Origin: LZORAL124-50-18 sp051208045
GTDB taxonomy: Bacteria > Pseudomonadota > Gammaproteobacteria > Pseudomonadales > Oleiphilaceae
Direction of reading: 5' to 3'
Assembly: GCA_051208045.1 (NCBI GenBank)
Contig: JBPJFY010000006.1
Location: forward strand, 186,001 to 250,000
DNA length: 64,000 nucleotides
Of this stretch, positions 42,927 through 51,835 are shown one piece after another. Each line of letters opens with the position of its first letter. The stretch's first letter is position 1. The position numbers and the translations under genes are program-made. The notes beneath the pieces were generated by a model. The model was not told the DNA's origin and did no database searches. It worked only from the letters and a program-made list of their open reading frames with translations.

Positions 42927-44132
42927 CTAACCTGCTTTTCGTAAGGCCTGAAATAATGTTCTAAGCGTGCTTTCCAGTGTTTGTTCATTGGCTAGAATTG
43001 CGCGCAGTTCCCGGTTTTCATTTCGAATGCCGTGAGCTAATGCGTTACGAAGCCGTTTGAGAGTTCTATATTCGGTTAGCTCGATAGATTGTGATGCATT
43101 ATCTCGATCCAAGTAGTCGTTTAAATTGCCATTCTGTTGAGAGACGCGCTTGCTGACATAACCTTCCTGTGCATAAATACAGGCACGAAGATAGTCTTTG
43201 CGTTTGAGGTATTGATCCGCAAGGCGAAATTCAATATCACCCCGGTTGGTTGCGTTTGTCCAGGCAAGACGCTCTTTTAACTGTTCTTCAAACAACTCGC
43301 TGAGTGGTGTAGACTCATCAAATGTATGCTGTTTCACCGGCTGAAGTTTTTCTTTTGCTTGACTGGCATTAGAAATACGCTCGCAGTAGGCAGCATTCTG
43401 CAAAGCCCGGGTTAGGTGGCTTGGAACGCCATCGACCTCAAGAAGGGGAGCAAAGACGCTGTAATCGCCATCTTTGTCAAAACTATTGAGCGCACTTATC
43501 CAGTCGATAACCTGAAGCAGGCTGTCCAGCTGGATCACGGCGGCAGAGCCATCCGGAAGTCGACGGTCCACCGCACCATACAGTATTTGCTCAATGTCGA
43601 CGTTACGGGTGACGCGCATGTAAGCGGCGCTGAGCAAGGCTAGCATGGGCAAATATCGCAAACCATGGGTAACATCGAGGGTGACTTTTGCGTTTTCGGG
43701 TACCCAGGCCTGTACACTTGAAAGATACTTGGCGGTTTGATGGTTAACCTGATTGCCGTCCATGTAGGGCACAAGTTGGCAGTGTACCTGGCAGCCAAAA
43801 TGAAGGCTGAGTGCTTGGCTTAACGCGATCAAATGAGAGGTATAGGCGTCTGTTCTCTGGTCACATTGTTGTGCTTCTTCGAGATCGGTCATCGTATCTG
43901 TCAAAGCCTCATCAATGGCCTGATCCATACCTGCCATGAACGGTAGAGCGCTCCAAAGGCTCCCGGTTGTACCGAGAAGAATAACTTCCTCGGGTTGCAA
44001 AAGTGGAATCAGACCGAAACCGATCATGGAGGTTTCGAATCGTGTTTCGCCCAACTGGTAGCGGGTGCGGGGGTATTCCTGGTTTGTCGTTTTGGGTGCG
44101 CCGATGTGGGTAACCAGAATCTTTTTTGTCAT
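42927..44132 (-). CDS. Csx2/Csx1-type CARF-HEPN ribonuclease (DxTHG family)
   Basis: 401 residues. The CARF domain starts KILVTHIGAPKTTNQEYP and carries the family motif DVTHG at residues 153-157. The C-terminal HEPN domain has the RNase motif R-x4-H as RNALAH (Arg362, His367). It should be an RNase switched on by cyclic oligoadenylate from Cas10 and cut RNA non-specifically. Second gene of a two-gene minus-strand unit, 13 bp after csx16, beyond the array 2 leader. Confidence 0.9.
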   Translation of the reverse strand: MTKKILVTHIGAPKTTNQEYPRTRYQLGETRFETSMIGFGLIPLLQPEEVILLGTTGSLWSALPFMAGMDQAIDEALTDTMTDLEEAQQCDQRTDAYTSHLIALSQALSLHFGCQVHCQLVPYMDGNQVNHQTAKYLSSVQAWVPENAKVTLDVTHGLRYLPMLALLSAAYMRVTRNVDIEQILYGAVDRRLPDGSAAVIQLDSLLQVIDWISALNSFDKDGDYSVFAPLLEVDGVPSHLTRALQNAAYCERISNASQAKEKLQPVKQHTFDESTPLSELFEEQLKERLAWTNATNRGDIEFRLADQYLKRKDYLRACIYAQEGYVSKRVSQQNGNLNDYLDRDNASQSIELTEYRTLKRLRNALAHGIRNENRELRAILANEQTLESTLRTLFQALRKAG

Positions 44133-44145
44133 TGCGAAACTCCGT

Positions 44146-44475
44146 TCAGCCTGAGATCTTGGTGAATTGGCTGAGGTCTTCAGCTTGCCCTAAGGATACT
44201 ACCACTCTTCGTAACGTGGGAGAGAGAGTTTGTAATTCAGTCATAGATAACTCAAGACCTCGCCAGTTAGCGGGAACGTTGATCGTGAGGTAGTAAAAAT
44301 CCGCGCCGCGCTCGATAACCGTTGCGGCCAGATGAATGGGGAGTGTGCCTATTACAATGTCTCCGGCATTTATCCTTTCTGTAGCAAGGTGCTCTGCGAA
44401 GTGATCGATGCGAAATTCCTTCGATTTTGCCCATTGAATAGCGCCGGGGTGTCGTGAAATAAACCAAGTTGCCAT
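44146..44475 (-). CDS. csx16: Csx16, small CRISPR ring-nuclease-family protein
   Basis: 109 residues matching the VVA1548/Csx16 family: TWFISRHPGAIQWAK at the start, GDIVIGTLPIHLAATVIERG in the middle and RGLELS later. Csx16 belongs to the small Rossmann-like proteins reported to degrade cyclic tetra-adenylate. Placed directly upstream of the CARF-HEPN RNase, it would limit the RNase response. AGTATA on the plus strand at 44505-44510 gives a TATACT -10 for this unit. Confidence 0.92.
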   Translation of the reverse strand: MATWFISRHPGAIQWAKSKEFRIDHFAEHLATERINAGDIVIGTLPIHLAATVIERGADFYYLTINVPANWRGLELSMTELQTLSPTLRRVVVSLGQAEDLSQFTKISG

Positions 44476-44960
44476 GTCTTCGTTCTTTTCGGGAAAGTGC
44501 TAACAGTATAGACAGTGGCGTAAGCCAAAGGCGATTCGTAAGATTGCCAGGTTTTTTGCAGTTTCTTAAAGCACATTCTCCAATAATCCATAAAAAAATA
44601 TTTGTAAGGATTATTGAATTAATCGCCTTATTGCAAGGGAGCTACAATTCGATAAGATGAGCGCAATCACAATAATCGAGAGGATTGTAACGCTTTACAC
44701 ATTGTCCTCATCGATGACCGATATAGATCGAAAATATTGAACAGCCCAGACTGAATTCGATAAGTGCAAAGAGTGGTGTCGTAACCAGTCGCGCGACACT
44801 GTTTGACGCACTTTTAAATATACCAGGGCTATAAAACCAAAAAACTCCATTGGCCCGGCAACCCGCGCGGAATAGTACCAAGAGTATATGGGGCACCAAT
44901 CGCTCCAGAGTATAGGTTTTCAACGATGTTTGAAGACAAGAATTAGGAGAAAACAAGAAT
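44476..44960. other. Intergenic region, no gene recognised
   Basis: About 485 AT-rich bases between the csx16 start and the next plus-strand gene. It must hold promoters for both. A possible -10 for csx16 is noted at 44505-44510. Short open frames here (for example minus 44708-44956) look random. It may mark the right edge of the CRISPR-Cas insertion. Confidence 0.5.
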
Positions 44961-45461
44961 ATGACTGCTCAAATTGCCGAACGACTTCATTATCAAGGCG
45001 AGGACATGGCCATGTGCACCAATCCCCTCGGCCAGTATTTCTCAATGGGGGGAATCAATCCAACGTTCAGATCAAACTGCACCGCATTGTGGCGTGGCTA
45101 CGTAGGTCGCTGGGAAGTCATTGATGACCGCCTGTACTTGGTCGAACTGAATGGAAACCTGGAAAATGGAACAGAAGTCACGTTAGAGACACTCTTTCCC
45201 GGCTTTCCTGACAAGGTTTTCGCTCACTGGTATTCAGGCACAATCCGTTTGCCGCAGGGTCGGCAGCTTAAGTACGTCCACATGGGGTACGGTAGCTCCT
45301 TTGAGCGAGATTTGTTGCTGGAAGTAGAGAAGGGCGTTATCAAGACTAGTCGCGTGCGCCAAAACGGGCATGCCGGGAGAGAAAACAGCCCGGTAGGCTA
45401 CGGGATTGGTGGGGTGCTGGTCTTCCCGAGCGGCAAGCAAAAGGAAGGGGCGGCACAATGA
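44961..45461 (+). CDS. Hypothetical protein, beta-rich
   Basis: 166 residues, no signal peptide or membrane span. MAMCTNPLGQYFSMGG and NCTALWRGYVGRWEV give a conserved look, and most of the rest alternates like beta strands (VIDDRLYLVELNGNLENG). ATG at 44961 with TTAGGAG upstream. It overlaps the next gene by four bases (ATGA). I do not recognise a family or function; a cytosolic partner of the membrane protein that follows is likely from the coupling. Confidence 0.7.
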   Translation: MTAQIAERLHYQGEDMAMCTNPLGQYFSMGGINPTFRSNCTALWRGYVGRWEVIDDRLYLVELNGNLENGTEVTLETLFPGFPDKVFAHWYSGTIRLPQGRQLKYVHMGYGSSFERDLLLEVEKGVIKTSRVRQNGHAGRENSPVGYGIGGVLVFPSGKQKEGAAQ

Positions 45462-46111
45462 TCTGTCTCTATTGGTATGCGGGGTTCGGGGTACTCGTCC
45501 TCTTCTTCATGATGGCACTTCATAAGCTGACCAAGAAGAAAGATGAAGCCTCGCTGAGTGATGTGCTTGCAGGCTACCTGCAGCCCGACCGGAAATCACT
45601 GTGGTATCGGCTTCTGAACGATGTACTTGGCCCGGCCTTGGTCTTTACTCTGATGGTGCCCTTTTGGCCAGTGTTGGTTTTCTTCAAGGTTAAGATGCTT
45701 GTTTACGGGGAACCCGATCGTGGTTCCATGGATGAGCCTGAGTTTGCTGTCACACGTGACGACTTGCAAACACAATTGAGCCTCCAGGAGGTCGAAAAGC
45801 GTGAGATCGTTTTTGACCCACTGGGAGCTGTACCGAATGTGCCATTTGGTCATCTGAACGCTGCATGGAGGAATTTCTGCGAGGATATGAAATCCCACGA
45901 TCATCTTTGGAGTTTCACCGCACATTGGACAAACGCATGGGGCAATAAGGAGTTTCGGCAGGGTTACGTCATCGAGCGAGGCGAGGAGCTTGGCCCCAAC
46001 TTCCTTACTGTCTGCAAGGAAGTTGTCGAGGATGCCGACCAGGAAGCCGTCAGTGGGAAAAAAAGGCGCAATTCGATATTCTGGTTTGGGCTCGGAATAA
46101 AGGCAAACTAA
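45458..46111 (+). CDS. Hypothetical membrane protein
   Basis: 217 residues. Hydrophobic spans at about residues 2-20 (ICLYWYAGFGVLVLFFMMAL) and 55-75 (LGPALVFTLMVPFWPVLVFF) anchor it; the rest is soluble and charged, with WSFTAHWTNAWGNKEFRQGY in the middle. Translationally coupled to the upstream 166-residue protein. The two genes may be an unrelated cargo pair or an accessory of the CRISPR locus; nothing in the sequence decides this. Confidence 0.7.
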   Translation: MICLYWYAGFGVLVLFFMMALHKLTKKKDEASLSDVLAGYLQPDRKSLWYRLLNDVLGPALVFTLMVPFWPVLVFFKVKMLVYGEPDRGSMDEPEFAVTRDDLQTQLSLQEVEKREIVFDPLGAVPNVPFGHLNAAWRNFCEDMKSHDHLWSFTAHWTNAWGNKEFRQGYVIERGEELGPNFLTVCKEVVEDADQEAVSGKKRRNSIFWFGLGIKAN

Positions 46112-46598
46112 CTCGAATATAACCGCCGGAGTCTGTGCCGAGGGATGGGGGAGCAACACATTTTTCTAGTGTCGATACTCATCTGTCGAGCACCTTTCTT
46201 TCAACGTCTCAGGAGAGTCTACCCCAGGGGTTTTAATCGACTTTTGGGCCCCCTTGATCATAAATGGCAAATGCAACATTGGCACTTAAGTAACCGTGAA
46301 CGTGCTTTGTTTGATCTATTTCACAGCGTGCCTCTGGAATGCCATCCTTTTTGTTGCTGGCATATATTTCAAGCCTCACAGGTTTGGCATCATGTAGGAG
46401 TTTTGCTTGAGCACTCCAGATGAAGCCTCACCACCGCACAGTTTAGCATTCGCCAGATTTGAGCCGGTAATCTACCTGTTCGAACCCGATGTTATCTTCA
46501 TCGAGAGAGAGCATGTGATAGTTCAGTCTACGGATGAGTTTCATAGTTGAAGCTCCTGCGATTTGCTCGGTTCCCCTGCAGAGCCACATTGCAACAGA
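46112..46598. other. Intergenic region, no gene recognised
   Basis: About 490 bases. A 92-codon frame (46145-46423) is present but its protein is rich in Trp/His/Cys/Phe and has no ribosome site, so it is not called. This could be the junction between the accessory island and ordinary chromosome. Confidence 0.45.
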
Positions 46599-47468
46599 TC
46601 ATTCAGAAGGCGCATTAATCCGCTGAACGATCTCGCTCAGCCGCGACCAGCTCTGTAGCGTGATCGGCAATACGAGTGAGGATTCCACGAACTCCCAGGA
46701 ATAGCTGATGATAGAAAAAATGGTGCCAACCGTGAGGGTGATGTGGATGGTGGCAAACCATAAGTTGAAGGCAATAAAGCTCAGCATGGCAATAAAAATC
46801 AGGCCATAGACACAGGATTCCGTATCGGAAATCCGTACTTCTGCGGTACGTAAACGCCGGAGATAGGACGAAATCGAGGCGTGCTCACGGGTGTCCAGTG
46901 TATGCACTTGCTGCTCTTTTTCGTGATTGAGTTGGGCGTTAAGCGCAAAAAAACGCCCGTGAAACAGGCCGTAGATCAACAGTGATATCAGGGCCGTGAG
47001 CGCAGCAGCATACGACAGTGTGGGGTGAAAGGCATACAACACCACAATGGCGATAATCACCTGTACCAAGGCGGCCATTAACTCCGGAACTTCCTGCTCC
47101 AGAAAATCGATCAGCTCTCTGCCCATCTCCATCCGCGCGTTTATTTTTGAGGTGGGCAAAGCCTGGGATCGGGCCACGAGTTCTTCACTGAGTCGAACCT
47201 TAATGGTGCCGTAGGCGCGTGTATCATAGATGCGCCGGATGACGCTGATCACAACCAGTGCGAATAACACGGCACAGAGTTGAGTGAAGGCGAGGGTGTC
47301 CTGCACCAGGAGCCCGTCAATGGCAAACCCGATCAACAGCGGTACGAGGGCGGTGAGCGCGGTTTCCATAAAGGTGAGCAGCCAGGTAATGCCTACAGAG
47401 GGCCAGTAGTCTGACAGGATGGCACTCAGGTTCAGTGCTTTTGCCGCCAGTTTCATCGGGGGTGTCAT
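46599..47468 (-). CDS. ABC transporter six-transmembrane domain protein without ATPase
   Basis: 289 residues with about six membrane spans of the exporter TMD type (SVGITWLLTFMETALTALVP, then VVISVIRRIYDTRAYG). There is no nucleotide-binding domain in the gene or next to it. The start at 47468 has GGAGATG upstream. NCBI families describe such lone six-TM ABC proteins. It could pair with an ATPase elsewhere or act as a channel or scaffold; not resolvable here. Confidence 0.8.
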   Translation of the reverse strand: MTPPMKLAAKALNLSAILSDYWPSVGITWLLTFMETALTALVPLLIGFAIDGLLVQDTLAFTQLCAVLFALVVISVIRRIYDTRAYGTIKVRLSEELVARSQALPTSKINARMEMGRELIDFLEQEVPELMAALVQVIIAIVVLYAFHPTLSYAAALTALISLLIYGLFHGRFFALNAQLNHEKEQQVHTLDTREHASISSYLRRLRTAEVRISDTESCVYGLIFIAMLSFIAFNLWFATIHITLTVGTIFSIISYSWEFVESSLVLPITLQSWSRLSEIVQRINAPSE

Positions 47469-47643
47469 GCGAACATCTCCTTTGGGTTGTTTGGGTGTAG
47501 CGCAGAGTACTACTTTGGAAGAGCGCAACAGTTTCGCAAACCCGGAGTTAAGATAATGTTAAGGTGATTTTGCATCGGGGAGATCAATGGCCTCGATAAG
47601 CGATTGAACGCAAATTGAGCTGCAAAGCTGCAGTGAGGAATCA

Positions 47644-48063
47644 ATGATTAAAAAAACTGTTTTACTTCCCATCTTTTTATTTTTACTCGCAGGAGGATGC
47701 GCCATGGCGGCAGATATTCGGTTGAATTGGGAGTGGCCAGCAGATAGGGAGCTATCTGACAAGTTAGTGATTAAGGTGACGTCCATCGCTAACCACGAGA
47801 GTGGTTGGTTTGGTTTGAAGCGTTCACCCTCTATTGTTGAGGGCGTGCCTGACCCCGTTGATCTTACAGGGGAGATTCTTCGTGGCGGGCGGGCACTTGC
47901 GGGTCAGTCAGTTTCGCTGATGTTGCCCCGGCTGGAGCTTGAAGGCATTATCGAGGGAGATATCGTAGCGATCGGGCTGCTGGAAGCGACCACCTGCATT
48001 TGCCTGAAAAAACTGGCGGACCCGGACGAAGATCTCTCCACATGGCAGTGCGCTTCGAGTTAA
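47644..48063 (+). CDS. Putative small lipoprotein
   Basis: 139 residues. The signal peptide MIKKTVLLPIFLFLLAGGC ends in an LAGGC lipobox, predicting acylation at Cys19, although MAADIRLN directly after it could also allow ordinary cleavage. The mature part has strands such as LSDKLVIKVTSIANHESGWF and two closely spaced cysteines (TTCICLKK). No family recognised. Stands alone between the ABC protein and hipBA. Confidence 0.7.
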   Translation: MIKKTVLLPIFLFLLAGGCAMAADIRLNWEWPADRELSDKLVIKVTSIANHESGWFGLKRSPSIVEGVPDPVDLTGEILRGGRALAGQSVSLMLPRLELEGIIEGDIVAIGLLEATTCICLKKLADPDEDLSTWQCASS

Positions 48064-48154
48064 TGTGCTCAGTTTATACCGCGAGGTTGTTTTCAAAAAG
48101 AGTGGCAGACGTCAAGCCTGAGGTTGTGCTGAATTTGCATGAAAGATATATTAA

Positions 48155-48183
48155 TATGTATCATTGATCTAAATTGATACATA
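48155..48183. promoter_or_regulatory. Inverted-repeat operator upstream of hipB
   Basis: TATGTATCA (48155-48163) and its exact complement TGATACATA (48175-48183) flank 11 bases, ending 14 bp before the hipB ATG. A possible promoter TTGTGC-17-TATATT lies at 48124-48152 just upstream. This is the position expected for HipB autorepression. Confidence 0.7.
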
Positions 48184-48197
48184 ATGGCGAATCATTT

Positions 48198-48509
48198 ATG
48201 GGCTATATTTCAGACACACTGCTGCAGAGCTTGCGAGAAGCCCGCTCACGCAAAGGAATGAGTCAACGTAGTTTGAGAGACCGTTCCGGAGTGCCGCAGG
48301 GCCATATCTCAAAAATTGAATCGGGCGAGGTTGATCTCAGGCTTTCCAGTCTGATTGCGTTGGCGCGTGTGCTTGATCTGGAGTTAATGCTCGTGCCTAA
48401 AAAGTATGTGCCAGCAATTCAATCCATCATGCGAAGCAACGAAGACGGTCTGGATTCCGCAGAGAGTTTACCACCAGCCTATCGCCTGGATGAGGATGCC
48501 AATGACTGA
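48198..48509 (+). CDS. hipB: HipB-type antitoxin, XRE family
   Basis: 103 residues with a helix-turn-helix (GMSQRSLRDRSGVPQGHISK then IESGEVDLRLSSL) typical of HipB. The C-terminal tail is acidic. ATG at 48198 follows the operator; a TTG 24 bases upstream is inside the operator and less likely. The gene overlaps hipA by eight bases. Confidence 0.9.
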   Translation: MGYISDTLLQSLREARSRKGMSQRSLRDRSGVPQGHISKIESGEVDLRLSSLIALARVLDLELMLVPKKYVPAIQSIMRSNEDGLDSAESLPPAYRLDEDAND

Positions 48510-49716
48510 TCGCATATCCACGCTGAATGTGCTGCTCTATGGCGAAACCGTCGGCACCATCACTCATGTTGGCGGTGATCGAACACTGTTTGCGTTTACG
48601 GAGGCGTATATCAAGGATGAATCCCGCCCTGTACTGGGTCTCGGATTCAAGGATGCGTTCGGTGGCCTGATCACCCAATTCAAGCCGACACAAACCAGGC
48701 TGACGCCGTTTTTTTCCAACGTATTGCCAGAAGACTCCCTGCGTAACTATCTGGCGAAACGAGCAGGTGTTAACCCTGCTTACGAGTTCTTTCTGTTATG
48801 GGCATTGGGACAGGATTTGCCGGGTGCGATTACGGTTGTGGCGGCGGACGGTCAGGCGGTGTTGCCCAGTACGCCAGAGAACCGGAATGAGGAAGCGGGG
48901 CGTGATGGCCCATTACGATTTTCGTTGGCGGGCGTGCAGTTGAAGTTCTCTGCGGTACAACAGACCGGCGGAGGTTTGACGATTCCGGCATCGGGTGCAG
49001 GTGGCTCGTGGATCGTTAAATTGCCTTCGTCCCGTTTTGAGGCCGTGCCGGAGAATGAATACTCGATGATGATGTTGGCACGACAACTGGGTATGAATGT
49101 ACCCGAAATTCGGTTATTACCCATCGATCAGATTACCAACATCCCCGAGGGATTGGGTAAATTTGGTAAGAGCGCTTTTGCGATCAAGCGGTTTGATCGC
49201 GCTGGTGATCAGTTGGTACATATTGAGGACTTTGCACAGGTATTCGGTGTATACCCACTGGATAAGTACAGCAAAGCCAGCATGCGTAATATTGCACAGG
49301 TACTTGGCATTGAAGGTCGGGAAGAAGACATCGTTGAGTTTACTCGTAGACTGGTATTCAACACGCTGATCGGTAATGCTGACATGCATTTGAAAAACTG
49401 GTCGGTCATTTATAAGGATAGGCGGGCTGCGTCGATTGCGCCGGCGTACGACTTTCTTTCAACCGTTCCCTATATTCCTGACGACAGTGCGGCCTTGAAA
49501 GTCAGCCGCAGTAAAAAGTTTCGCGATTTTACCCTCGACGAGTTAGCGCATCTGGCGGCCAGGGCGATGCTGCCAGAGAAGCTGGTGCTGGATACCGCCA
49601 AAAACATGGTTGACGCATTTTATGAGCTATGGGCGAAAGAAAAGGCGCACCTGCCTCTGCCCAGCAGCATGATTGAAGCAATCGACAGGCATTTAGGCGA
49701 GGTGCCGTTGCGTTGA
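48502..49716 (+). CDS. hipA: HipA-type serine/threonine kinase toxin
   Basis: 404 residues. The N-terminal HipA region (LNVLLYGETVGTITH, FFSNVLPEDSLRNYLA) is followed by the kinase fold with RFSLAGVQLKFSA, the catalytic block LIGNADMHLKNWSVIY and the metal-binding APAYDFLST. Length is near E. coli HipA (440). Active toxins of this family phosphorylate glutamyl-tRNA synthetase or related targets. Start at 48502; ATG at 48496 is an equal alternative two codons earlier. Overlap with hipB implies coupling. Confidence 0.93.
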   Translation: MTDRISTLNVLLYGETVGTITHVGGDRTLFAFTEAYIKDESRPVLGLGFKDAFGGLITQFKPTQTRLTPFFSNVLPEDSLRNYLAKRAGVNPAYEFFLLWALGQDLPGAITVVAADGQAVLPSTPENRNEEAGRDGPLRFSLAGVQLKFSAVQQTGGGLTIPASGAGGSWIVKLPSSRFEAVPENEYSMMMLARQLGMNVPEIRLLPIDQITNIPEGLGKFGKSAFAIKRFDRAGDQLVHIEDFAQVFGVYPLDKYSKASMRNIAQVLGIEGREEDIVEFTRRLVFNTLIGNADMHLKNWSVIYKDRRAASIAPAYDFLSTVPYIPDDSAALKVSRSKKFRDFTLDELAHLAARAMLPEKLVLDTAKNMVDAFYELWAKEKAHLPLPSSMIEAIDRHLGEVPLR

Positions 49717-49774
49717 AATGAACCAGAATGGAACGCTCAGTCTTGATCGATTTTGCTCATAGGTGCGGTGAAAA

Positions 49775-51088
49775 CTAATTGGCACCGGGCTTATCCGACA
49801 ATATGCGAACCTCACGTTGCGGGAAGGGAATCTCAATGTTGTTGGCTTGCAGGGTTTCCAGAATAATCAGCAGCAAGTCGCCGCCGACGCGGTTTCTGCC
49901 GTCATCAATCCCTTCCATCCAGAATTCCACAAACATGTTGATCCCGGAATCGCCAAAACTGTCGATTTCGCAGTCCGGCCGTTCTTCAAAGGGAATGTCC
50001 TCTCCGCTGATCACCTGTTCGTGTGTGGCCACGGCGGCTTTGATCAACTCGACGGTTTTTCGCACGTCGGTGCTGTAGGCGACGGAAAAGTCCACGCGGT
50101 AACGCTGCTTTTTGTTTTTGTGTGTCCAGTTGGTGAATGCGCCTGTGATGAATTTTTCGTTGGGCACGACGATGTCTTTGCCATCAAACGTTTCCAGTGT
50201 GGTGGATCGCATGTTGAGCTGGGTGACTTCGCCGGTGCGGCCATCTTCCAGCTCAACGTAATCGCCCAGGGAGACTGACCGATCCAGCAGGATGATGACA
50301 CCGGAAATGAAATTTGAGGCAATGGACTGTAATCCGAAGCCCAAGCCGACGCCCACAGCACCGCCAAACACCGCCAGTGCAGTGAGGTTGATCCCCATTA
50401 TCTGGAGCAACAGCAGGAAAATAACGAAGAACAGCGAAATTTCGAAGAGCTTGGCCAAGACTTCCCGTGTGCGAAAATCAATGGTGGTTTGCCGCCGGAT
50501 AATGGTTTGGCCGGTAGAGTTTGAGATTCGCCCCAGCCAGAACAACAGTGAGCCAAAGAGGAGCACACGAATCAGGCCATAGGCCGAAACACTGATATTG
50601 CCAACGTCCAGTGAGATAGATTCCAGCACACGTACGATGTCATCGAGGAAGTCAACCAAGTGCAAAAAGAGAATCGGTGTGCCGATCCAATGAAACAGCT
50701 TTTCGGCAATGGCATTGGTGATCACGAGATTCACGAAGGAGTTGAAGAGCAGCAACATGGCGACGACTAAGGCAACGTTCATGAGCCAGTTCTGTTGCAG
50801 GTACGTCTGACTGAACGCAAAGGCGATTCTCAGAAAAAATATGGCCAGTATGGGGAAAAGCAGTTTACCCACGCGGTACAGGAAAAAATGGATAGGATGC
50901 TCCTGAACGCTGGCTGGTGCTTTATTCAGCACGGGCGCGGCCGCTCGCATTTTTTTGGCGAGGGTGTAGGCAAAGAGGTAAATCAACGAAATGATGGCGA
51001 CCTGACTGTAGGTGTCGGGATCGGACAGCGTGGTGATCACCAGGTTCGTCAGTTCGGTCGAATCAATCAGTTGGTTCTCTTCAGTCAT
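49775..51088 (-). CDS. MscS-family mechanosensitive channel
   Basis: 437 residues with several N-terminal spans and the MscS core: FGGAVGVGLGFGLQSIASNF is the pore helix TM3, followed by the beta domain (DYVELEDGRTGEVTQLNMRS) and the cytoplasmic vestibule (FTNWTHKNKKQRYRVDFSVA). Start at 51088 chosen for GGGGGAG upstream. It releases solutes on osmotic downshock. The extra membrane segments place it in the larger MscS subfamilies rather than the minimal 286-residue type. Confidence 0.93.
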   Translation of the reverse strand: MTEENQLIDSTELTNLVITTLSDPDTYSQVAIISLIYLFAYTLAKKMRAAAPVLNKAPASVQEHPIHFFLYRVGKLLFPILAIFFLRIAFAFSQTYLQQNWLMNVALVVAMLLLFNSFVNLVITNAIAEKLFHWIGTPILFLHLVDFLDDIVRVLESISLDVGNISVSAYGLIRVLLFGSLLFWLGRISNSTGQTIIRRQTTIDFRTREVLAKLFEISLFFVIFLLLLQIMGINLTALAVFGGAVGVGLGFGLQSIASNFISGVIILLDRSVSLGDYVELEDGRTGEVTQLNMRSTTLETFDGKDIVVPNEKFITGAFTNWTHKNKKQRYRVDFSVAYSTDVRKTVELIKAAVATHEQVISGEDIPFEERPDCEIDSFGDSGINMFVEFWMEGIDDGRNRVGGDLLLIILETLQANNIEIPFPQREVRILSDKPGAN

Positions 51089-51236
51089 CGAGCGCTCCCC
51101 CAAAGGCGGCACAAAGGGTGCCGGTGCATTAAGCATAGACTACGCCTGTTGGATTCACCTGAACTGGCGTGTGACGCTTGCCTTTACTCAGGTGACATGG
51201 TTTCATTCATTCTTTGCTTTACACGGGTAACGCAAC

Positions 51237-51833
51237 ATGACGGAACAGGCGCGATGTAGCTGGTGTGGCACAGACCCACTGTATGTGGCCTATCACGATA
51301 ATGTGTGGGGGCGGCCGGTGCTCGATGGTCGCGAGTTGTTTGCCAAGTTATGCCTCGATGGGCAGCAGGCGGGATTGAGCTGGATTACGATTTTACGGAA
51401 GCAGGCCAATTACGAGGCGGCGTTTTTCAATTTTGACCCGGAAAAGATTGCTCGCATGACGGAAGCGGATATCGAGCAACAGCTCCAGAATCCCGGCATT
51501 GTTCGCAACCGCTTGAAGGTAAACTCCATCGTACGTAATGCGCGCGCTTATCTGGCGATGGCTGAGAAAGGGATCGATTTTGCGTCCTTCCTCTGGCAGT
51601 TTGTTGAGGGGCGGCCGGTTCAGAACCAGTGGCAGGCCATGAGTGAGGTGCCGGCCAATACCCCACAATCTGATCAGATGTCCAAAGCGTTAAAAAAAGC
51701 CGGTTTTAATTTTGTGGGCACCACCATCTGTTATGCATTTATGCAGGCGGTGGGCCTGGTGAACGATCACCTGACCACGTGCCATTGTTATGAGGCCTGT
51801 CAGTCGGCCGGTGCCCAGGTGCGCATCGGTTAA
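51237..51833 (+). CDS. tag: DNA-3-methyladenine glycosylase I
   Basis: 198-residue base-excision enzyme removing 3-methyladenine. CSWCGTDPLYVAYHDNVWG carries the first zinc cysteine and the lesion-binding Trp/Tyr region, and GLSWITILRKQANYEAAF is a family hallmark; HLTTCHCYEAC near the end supplies the other zinc ligands. Full length. Its stop lies two bases before a large palindromic element. Confidence 0.95.
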   Translation: MTEQARCSWCGTDPLYVAYHDNVWGRPVLDGRELFAKLCLDGQQAGLSWITILRKQANYEAAFFNFDPEKIARMTEADIEQQLQNPGIVRNRLKVNSIVRNARAYLAMAEKGIDFASFLWQFVEGRPVQNQWQAMSEVPANTPQSDQMSKALKKAGFNFVGTTICYAFMQAVGLVNDHLTTCHCYEACQSAGAQVRIG

Positions 51834-51835
51834 CC

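Noticed and set aside
44708..44956. 82-codon minus-strand frame before the 166-residue gene
   Set aside because: Composition looks random and there is no ribosome site.
46145..46423. 92-codon plus-strand frame
   Set aside because: Odd composition rich in Trp, His, Cys and Phe, no ribosome site and no recognisable motif.
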